Source of the DNA: a virus
Reading direction: 5' to 3' (one strand)
Virus record (IMG/VR): IMGVR_UViG_3300035663_000032
Span: 1-40,684 of that record
Length of the DNA: 40,684 bases
The translations under genes and the position numbers were made by a program. The notes beneath the pieces were generated by a model. It was not told the origin of the DNA, ran no database searches, and worked only from the letters and a program-made list of their open reading frames with translations. Below, one piece after another: positions 1 to 7,100 of the stretch (position 1 is the first letter of the stretch; the number at the start of each line of letters is the position of its first letter).

Positions 1-2
1 AG

Positions 3-938
3 ATTCAATCGAGCGCGTACGTCACCCAAGACATGACCGTGCTTTCGGAGCATGTGACGCGGATCTCTGGAATCACTCAGCTTGCCTGGCACAAGGAGCC
101 GTATTCGGTGGTGTGGTGCGTGCGCGAGGATGGCCGGTTGCTGGGGTTCACCTACAACACCGAGCAGGATGTCACCGGGTGGCACGTTCACAGCATCGCG
201 GGCGGCTTGTTCGCGGTGGAGAGCGTCACGGTGATTCCGACGCCCGGCAAGGAGGCTGACCAGCTGTGGATGATTATTCGCGATGACACCTCTTCAAAGC
301 GCTGGGTGGTCTACCTCGAGACCGAAGAGCTTGCGGCTGCGTTTAACTTCTACGTGGATGTGGGCCTTTCGTACAACGGAGCGTCCACGGCGGCAGTATC
401 TGGTCTGGGCCACCTTGATCTGACCTACTTCGCAGGCGCTGGGCTGACGCTGGATTACGACTGGCTGGGGGTGGTCGCTGATGCGGCCGTTCCATCCTAC
501 ACGATTACCGGCGCGGGCACATTGACCCTTGGCCGGGCTGCTGAGGTGATTTCTGTCGGCATGAATTACCCGAGCGTGATGGTTCCCACTGCCTTTGAGG
601 CGGGCGGCGGCGATGGCACTTCCCAAGGAAAACAGCGACGCACCACCAAGGTGGCGTTCCGTTTCCATGAGACGCAGGGAGGGCAATGGAAGGGGGCTGG
701 CAGTCAGCAGGACGCCGAGGCTTCCGACTGGAACCGGTTCTCGTTCCCTCGCAGCTCAATCAACGGCACGCCGACCGGATTGCGGATGGACACGGCCCCA
801 ACGCTGTTCACCGGGATCGTGGTGCAGGACTGGGAGGGCGACTACGTGCTCGAAGATCCGATGACCATCCGCCAGGCGGAACCGTTTCCGATGACCATCG
901 TGGCCATCATGCCGCAATTCACAGTTTTCGACCGATGA
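3..938 (+). CDS. Tail tubular protein B (gp12-like), C-terminal part, phage A
   Basis: The 5' end lies outside the window; the reading frame is open from base 3. The visible ~311 residues match the C-terminal third of the complete 924-residue protein at 35776-38550, with seven substitutions over the 301 residues after the first in-frame Met (for example Phe/Leu near the AALNF segment and Gln-Asp-Ala versus Asn-Asp-Gly). T7 gp12-type proteins form the nozzle of the short tail. The stop overlaps the next gene start as ATGA, so the two are probably translationally coupled. The ATG at base 33 is internal and not a true start. Confidence 0.88.
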   Translation: MQSSAYVTQDMTVLSEHVTRISGITQLAWHKEPYSVVWCVREDGRLLGFTYNTEQDVTGWHVHSIAGGLFAVESVTVIPTPGKEADQLWMIIRDDTSSKRWVVYLETEELAAAFNFYVDVGLSYNGASTAAVSGLGHLDLTYFAGAGLTLDYDWLGVVADAAVPSYTITGAGTLTLGRAAEVISVGMNYPSVMVPTAFEAGGGDGTSQGKQRRTTKVAFRFHETQGGQWKGAGSQQDAEASDWNRFSFPRSSINGTPTGLRMDTAPTLFTGIVVQDWEGDYVLEDPMTIRQAEPFPMTIVAIMPQFTVFDR

Positions 939-1366
939 CCATTGAACCCCTCATTGCTGACCACGTGATGAAGGTTTTGCTCCAGCCTTCACAGGCGTGT
1001 TTCGCTTCGTCCATAGACGCCGAGTACGCGAACAGGCTGGTGGTGTCTGGCCCCGCGTTTTCAGCGATTCACAACGGGGAGGTGCTGGCGTGCGCCGGAC
1101 TCATTCCGCAGTGGGAAGGGCGCGCGATAGCCTGGGCGCTGGTGGCCGCTGAGGCTGGCCCGCATTTCCTGCGCATTCACAAGGCGGCGAAACGGTTTCT
1201 CGACCTACAGAAGATCCGTCGGATTGAAACATGGGTTTACCCGACGTTTGAGCCTGCTCACCGATGGATGCGGCTGCTCGGGTTTAAGCTCGAAGGACGC
1301 ATGACGGCTTACGGGCCGGATGGATCAGGCGGAGACCTTTACGCAAGATTATGGGACAAGCAATAA
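935..1366 (+). CDS. gp13-like internal virion protein with GNAT fold, phage A
   Basis: A 143-residue protein. The order tail tubular B, then a short GNAT-like protein, then gp14/15/16-like genes matches T7-group phages, where the gp13 family (formerly DUF2833) belongs to the acetyltransferase clan. Visible GNAT-like features are the central segment around ALVAAEAGPHFLRIHK and the C-terminal RWMRLLGFKLEGRM, which resembles the last GNAT strand-helix. It starts at the ATGA overlap with tail tubular B. Its homologue at 38547-38987 has three extra C-terminal residues because the following gp14 cassettes differ. Whether it acetylates anything is unknown; in T7 gp13 the role is in virion assembly. 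Confidence 0.75.
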   Translation: MTIEPLIADHVMKVLLQPSQACFASSIDAEYANRLVVSGPAFSAIHNGEVLACAGLIPQWEGRAIAWALVAAEAGPHFLRIHKAAKRFLDLQKIRRIETWVYPTFEPAHRWMRLLGFKLEGRMTAYGPDGSGGDLYARLWDKQ

Positions 1367-1992
1367 AACCTATTGCAGGGGCGGTGCTTGGAGCTGCCGT
1401 TGGAGCCGCCGCAATTTATTTCAGCGGAGGCGCAGCCACGCCGATGGTAATGGCTGCTCTTACGGGCGCATCAGCTGGCGCTGGCGCTGGAATGCAAATG
1501 AACGCGGCCGACCAAAAGGCGCACGCGGACAGGAATCAAGCCATCGCTGAAAAGCAGGCCAACGAGTACAACGCCACGGTTCTTCGTAACAATGCCGCCG
1601 CTGAAAACGACGCAGCCACGCAAAGGGAGGCCGCCCAACGGTTCCGCATCCAGCAAGCAGAAGGGCGAGCTCGCACCGTTGCGGCTGAGTCTGGATCCGG
1701 GATGGATGGCTCCAACTGGGATCTGATGCGACAGAACGCGGTTCAGGGCGAGCTGGACGTGTTGAATGTGCGTCATGCCGGCCGGGGTGCGGCTGACGGA
1801 CTGTTGTCTCAAGCGAACCTTCAGGACTACCAAGGGCAGGTGGCGCGTATGCGGCAGGCTCAGGCGGTGCAGGCTGGGCGAACAGCACAGGTGACTGCCG
1901 CGATCAACGGCGTCAGTAGCATTTATGGGGCTGGAGTGAAGTCGGGCGCATGGGGCGGCGGCGTGAAGCCAACAACTGTGAGCGGAGGTTAA
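1351..1992 (+). CDS. gp14-like internal virion/ejection protein, phage A allele
   Basis: A 213-residue Ala/Gly-rich protein. Residues ~1-50 hold two hydrophobic Gly/Ala-rich segments (AGAVLGAAVGAAAIYFSGGA and a second around MVMAALTGASAGAGAG). A charged, Gln/Ala-rich, probably helical body follows from ~52 to 170. In T7, gp14 is ejected first and forms the outer-membrane part of the DNA conduit, which suits membrane-active N-terminal segments. It overlaps the previous gene by 16 bp. The C-terminal end (AWGGGVKPTT then SGG) is shared with the phage B allele at 38963-39520, while the N-terminal half is strongly diverged, as after cassette exchange. Confidence 0.7.
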   Translation: MGQAIKPIAGAVLGAAVGAAAIYFSGGAATPMVMAALTGASAGAGAGMQMNAADQKAHADRNQAIAEKQANEYNATVLRNNAAAENDAATQREAAQRFRIQQAEGRARTVAAESGSGMDGSNWDLMRQNAVQGELDVLNVRHAGRGAADGLLSQANLQDYQGQVARMRQAQAVQAGRTAQVTAAINGVSSIYGAGVKSGAWGGGVKPTTVSGG

Positions 1993-1995
1993 TTT

Positions 1996-4122
1996 ATGGC
2001 CGGACTATCAGCATACCTCGGACAGACACAGGCGGTCGCGGCACAGATGCCGACCATGCAGGCGGCTCGGATGCCGGACGCCTCGGGCGCGGACGCGACA
2101 GCGCGGCTTGGCACGGCGTTGTACGGAGTCGCGGATCAGATCGCCACGTACGAGCACAACAAGCAGGTGCAGTGGGCCGGGAAGACCTACGCGGACGCGG
2201 CAAGCAAATGGTACACGCGCCTGGAACAGCTTAAACAATCTGCGGGCGACGGGGCTCCGAACTTCGTAGAGAACCTCCAGGGTGAGTTTCAGAAGTTCCG
2301 CGCCGAGACACTCGCGAGCACCAAGAACCATGTTGCCAAGCAGTTCTTGGACGAGAAGTTCACGGGCTTGAATGCGGACTTGAGCCGACAGGCGCTCCAC
2401 TTTCAGGCACACGCTCAGGTGCAGCAGTCCGAGAACAACATCGAGCAGACGGTGAACACGCTTGGAACAAGCGCCATGCCGTACGAGTCCAAGGTGGACG
2501 CCCTGAACGGGGTAGTGGACACCTCCACGCTTCAGGCTGGGTATAAGACGGCCTACAAGATGAAGGCGCGCATTGCCCTCGCGAAAACGCAGGGGATGCA
2601 GGAGATCGAGCGAGACCCGCAAGCCGTGTACGACATGCTCAAGGGGCGCATTGTCGGGGAGCTGGGCGAACCTTCGCTTGATCCCACGAACATTCAGCGC
2701 CCGTCATGGGTGGATGACCTGCCAATGCAGGAGCGGCTTTCGTTGGAGTCTCATGCGCTCTCGCGCTCGCACCAACGGACCGGCCAGCTGCGAGCGGGCG
2801 TTGAGAACAAGGCGAACGATCACGAAGCGCGGTTCCTTCAAGGGCTCCCGGTGGCGGAGCCTATGACGAAGGTGGACTTTCAAGCGGCATACCGGCCCGA
2901 AGAGGTGGAGCCGAAGTGGGCGCAGTATGTGACACGGCAACAGCTCGGGGCAGACATCCAATCGATGGGGGCGATGTCGGCCGGGGATATTGCGGGCGTG
3001 CTACAGAAGACCCGCACTGAAATGGAGGCGGCCACGGAAGGTCAGTCGGTCGCGTTTGTGGATCGGTACAACCGGACACTGGAGGCGGCTAAACGTATTC
3101 AGCAGGCTCGGGAGAAAGACCCGATGGCAGCGGCGCTGCAAGGCCAGCTGTTTGGGGTAGAGTCTTTGGACTACTCGGACCCCGTGAAGTTTAAGGACCA
3201 GATGGCAGCCAGGCAGGCTGCGGCTATCCGCATTGGGGCCGAGTGGGGAGTTGATTCCGGCCCTCTATCCAAGGATGAGGCTTCCAAAGCGTCCGCGTTT
3301 CTGGCGTCGGCTGGGGTTGCTGACCAGATGCAGTATCTGCATCGCGTAAAGGGGGCACTCACAGACCCGAAGGTGTACGGCGCAGCAGTGAAGCAGATTG
3401 CCGAGGGGAACCCTGTGGTGGCTGCTGCTGGACACATTTTAGGGCAAGACCGTGCGGCAACAGTGGCCCCGGCTGGGTGGTTGAGTTCGTCTCAGCAACT
3501 CGCTCCGCAGATTGTCGCCTCCAGGATGCTTTCCGGGCTCGCGACTATGCGGGAGAGCAAAGATGTGTTCAGTCCCGTGGCTGACCGAGTTTTTCAGGGG
3601 CAGTTCTGGGCAGAGGTTGGCGATGCACTGCCAAGCAACCCGGTCGCAGCGCAAGCCATGTACCAAAGCGCGAAGGCCTACGTGGTCGGGAAGCTGTCAC
3701 AGGAGGGGAATCTGAATGCGCTTTCGGAAGGATTTATTGGAAAGGCCGGCACTGTGAGTGGCGAGTTGGCGAGCGAGGCTGTGCGCGCTGTCACGGGCGG
3801 GATTGCCACGGTGAACGGGCACAAGGTTATCCCTCCTTATGGGGCGGACCCGTTGCAGTTCGAGCCGTTGGTCCGAGCTGAAACCAAGCGCATCCTCACG
3901 GAGGCTGGGGTGCCCGCAAAGTCCCGCCTGCTCCCTTTTGAGCAATACCGGGTGATCCCTGGAGGAGGCCAAAACCGGTACATGCTCACGGCCGGCGGAC
4001 AGACGCTGATCAACCCGAAGACGCAGGAGCCTGTGATTCTCGATTTCAACAACCCGAAGGCGTGGGAGCTACCCAAGCCAGCAGAGTGGCCAAGAGACCA
4101 GATCAACACCATCGGCTACTAA
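1996..4122 (+). CDS. gp15-like internal virion/ejection protein, phage A
   Basis: A 708-residue, mostly helical protein, close to T7 gp15 (~750 residues) in length and position between gp14-like and gp16-like genes. It is rich in Ala, Gln and Lys with no signal peptide or clear TM segment. Gp15-type proteins are ejected into the periplasm and join the DNA-translocating channel. Its start has an AATTTATG context without a Shine-Dalgarno sequence, four bases after the preceding stop. The phage B version begins at 39524 and is nearly identical. The assignment rests mainly on synteny and size. Confidence 0.68.
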   Translation: MAGLSAYLGQTQAVAAQMPTMQAARMPDASGADATARLGTALYGVADQIATYEHNKQVQWAGKTYADAASKWYTRLEQLKQSAGDGAPNFVENLQGEFQKFRAETLASTKNHVAKQFLDEKFTGLNADLSRQALHFQAHAQVQQSENNIEQTVNTLGTSAMPYESKVDALNGVVDTSTLQAGYKTAYKMKARIALAKTQGMQEIERDPQAVYDMLKGRIVGELGEPSLDPTNIQRPSWVDDLPMQERLSLESHALSRSHQRTGQLRAGVENKANDHEARFLQGLPVAEPMTKVDFQAAYRPEEVEPKWAQYVTRQQLGADIQSMGAMSAGDIAGVLQKTRTEMEAATEGQSVAFVDRYNRTLEAAKRIQQAREKDPMAAALQGQLFGVESLDYSDPVKFKDQMAARQAAAIRIGAEWGVDSGPLSKDEASKASAFLASAGVADQMQYLHRVKGALTDPKVYGAAVKQIAEGNPVVAAAGHILGQDRAATVAPAGWLSSSQQLAPQIVASRMLSGLATMRESKDVFSPVADRVFQGQFWAEVGDALPSNPVAAQAMYQSAKAYVVGKLSQEGNLNALSEGFIGKAGTVSGELASEAVRAVTGGIATVNGHKVIPPYGADPLQFEPLVRAETKRILTEAGVPAKSRLLPFEQYRVIPGGGQNRYMLTAGGQTLINPKTQEPVILDFNNPKAWELPKPAEWPRDQINTIGY

Positions 4123-4133
4123 TTTCCCCGCTC

Positions 4134-7100
4134 ATGAGCTTCTTTTTTGATTTCAGTCCTCAGGACAAACAGACCTCGCTCGATTTGGCGCAGATGAATC
4201 CGCTACCAGATCCGGGGACACGTCCCGATCCCAGCTTCTGGAATGGTATGGGCTGGAATGGGGAGGGCGCGATTCTGCCCACCTTTGTGCGACAGGGGGC
4301 ATTGGGGGCACTGGATAATGTGGAGCAGTTCGGCGCGGATATGTTGAGCCGCGGGCTCGATATGATCCCGGGCAAAATATCCGGCACCTTGCAGGGGTAC
4401 GTTCAGAAAGCGGACGCACGCTGGAGAGATTTCAGCGCGCAGGTGAAGGCGCTGGACATGGCCCCGGAGGATTTTGGGTTGGCGACACAGATCACCTCGG
4501 GCTTCATCAAGGTGGCCTTGGAAATGGGCGCAACGCGCAGCCCTGCGAGCGCATTCACCACGGTGGGCTTACTTGAAGGCAACGCCGCCGAGAACGATGC
4601 AGTAGCGCGTGGGGTGGACAAGCAGACGGCAAGCGAGGTTGGCCTTGTTACTGGGCTTTCTGCTGCCGCTGGGGTTGTTCTCCCATACGCCAAGGCGGGA
4701 CTGACGGCCCTTCAGAACGTTGGGTTTGGGGCTACGGTAAATACCGCGTTCGGCATCGCTGGCAGGGCGGGAACCTCAGAGGTCTTGCGGGCGAACGGGT
4801 ATCCCGAGATGGCGGATCAGATCCGAGCCTTCGACTTGGCATCCGTCCTTGTGGACGCTGGGATGGGCGCGGGATTTGGGGTGCTTGGGCACTACATGCA
4901 CAGCGACAACCCCGGCATGATTGCGCGCGCACTGGAGGCGCGGGACGCCGGGCTAACGCTCACTGAGGCGGCGGCAAGGCACCTACGGGCACCGGGATCC
5001 ACGCCGGATTCTCCTGCATCCATTCCCGCCAATTTTGAGGCGCGGGCCAACGTGCTCGAGAATTCTGCGAGGTTTGAGGAGTTGGCCACCCGGGGCGATG
5101 AAGATCGTTTCCAGCCTATCCCTCCGCCTGAAGGGGCTGAATTTGTGGAGCGGAAACCCAACACCGAAGCCATGGCGGCGCTAGAAGCGGCACTAGAGGA
5201 GATGGGCCCGACCCCGCCAAAAAAGGTGCAGGCGAAAGATTTCAAAGAGTGGTCATTCAACGAGGACCCTCTGGTTCGGTATCTTGTGGATAACCTTGGG
5301 GGCCTGATGTCCAAGTCCGGCTATCGAGCAAAGCACGGGAAGGAGAAGCTGGCTCGGAATAGTGAGCTTTGGGAGGCGGCCTCCAAGCTGGAGAACCCGC
5401 GCCATAATGAGATTTTCAAGAAGAACGGGCTCACTCCCGACGAAGCGGTGACGGCGTTGGCTGAGGCTGGCTTTTTGCCACACGACGCACACGTGGATCA
5501 GCTTTGGGAGGCATTGAGGCAAAAGTCGGCGTCTGACATGGAGCTGTCCAGGCAGGCCACCGGAAGGGCTGCTGACATCAATGAACAGGCGATAGCCGAG
5601 TACGAGAAGGCGCAAGATCCGGCCACATACGCCGAGACGGCTGAAGAATCGGCCGCGAACGCGCGAAAGCTGGGCGAGTCGCTGGGAGTGCCGGAAGAGC
5701 AGTACGACGGACTGTATTCAAAGAAGCCCGAAGAGGACATTGGGGCGGAGCTGATGTGGCGCGTGGATAATGATTACGATGCGCTATCCAAACAGTACGC
5801 TGAGCTTGACGACCCACAGCGTGGAATAAGCACGGACGGAGGGCGGATTTTTAACACTGATTACGGGCGGGAATTGTCCGCAGGGTTTCGCGCGGACCGA
5901 ACTCGAGCCCAAGAGGTACACGACGCCGCAAGTTATCTTGTTGGAAAGCTATACACCAAGCGATTGTCTGAGCCAACGCCGGAAGGGAGGGAACCACGCG
6001 TCCTTTTAACTGCTGGCGGAGCTGGCGCCGGTAAGTCCTCGAGTCTTGCTACGTTAGGAGCTAGCGCGGACCGATTTGAGATTATTTACGACACCACGAT
6101 GAGCACGGCATCGTCGGCAATATCGAAGATAACCCAGGCGTTAGAGAGCGGGCGCGAGGTCTCGATTGTTTACACATACCGCGATCCTGTTGATGCGTTT
6201 GTGAATGGCTCACTTCCAAGGGCTATGGAAAGCGGCCGCACTGTCACTGTCGAGGCTCACGCCAAAACACACAGCGGGTCGAGAGAAGTGATCCCGCAGT
6301 TAATAGAGAGGTTCCGAGGGGACGACCGGGTTGACTTTATTGTCGTTGATAATTCACACGGGCCGGATGGCGCCCAGCTTTCTAGTATTGAAAAGCTGCC
6401 GGAGGCGCATGATACTACGCTCGAGGGTACGCTATATGAACGTGCAAGGTCTGAATACGAAGCCGGCAGAATCTCAGAAGCAGTCTACAACGGAACCACG
6501 GGGAAGAGGAGCTTCCGGGATGACGCTCAAGGAGCACACGCTAGCGGCGGCGCAGGAAATGATTCACAGCCTGAATACGCACGCGAGGGAAAGCCATCGC
6601 AAGCTGGAAGCTCAGCGGAACGCGTTGAAGCGGTAACCAGAGAATTAACCGACACAGAAGACGGCAAGGCCGTGCATGAGTCGGGGCTTGTTTCTGTTGT
6701 TTACGACCCTTCCGAGTTTCCAAAGCGATCCGACGGACAAGAGCACGATCCACGCGCGCAGGCCGTATTCCAAGACGGCAAAGTTTATCTCGCTGCCAAG
6801 AACATCGAGCCCGGCCAAGTCCGAGCGTTGCTCCTGCATGAGGTCGGGGAGCATTTCGGAATGGAGCGAATGCTGGGCAGTGAGGTTTACGAGTCGCTTC
6901 TGGCTGATGTGCTGGCAAAGGCCGAGGCTGGGGAGAAGGCGTTTGCGGACGCGTTGGAGGTAGCACGCCGGGCGGATACACCCGAGCGGCACCTTGCCAA
7001 AGAGACCCTGGCTTACCTGATCCAAAATCACGCAGAGCTTGGGCTGGTCCAGCGGATCATCTCGGCCGTGAAGACGTTTGTTCACGGCGCGTTTGGCGGA

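Larger units (their letters stand above)
1..3156. repeat. Left copy of a diverged 3.1-kb duplication (phage A)
   Basis: This stretch aligns collinearly with 37613-40684. The offset is 37612 up to the gp14-like gene and 37528 after it, an 84-bp difference that equals the 28-residue length difference between the two gp14-like proteins. In the tail tubular B segment I count about 45 base differences but only 7 amino-acid differences over 301 residues, so the copies have diverged under purifying selection. They are not an exact terminal redundancy. The two copies are best read as the same locus in two related phages. Confidence 0.9.

Noticed and set aside
1-3156. Exact terminal redundancy from a circular assembly
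   Set aside because: About 5% base divergence, mainly synonymous, plus an 84-bp length change in one gene rule out an exact overlap; strain variation remains possible and is stated.
4062-4133. Longer N-terminus for the giant ejection protein
   Set aside because: It would overlap the gp15-like gene by 61 bp, while the ATG at 4134 lies just after that stop.
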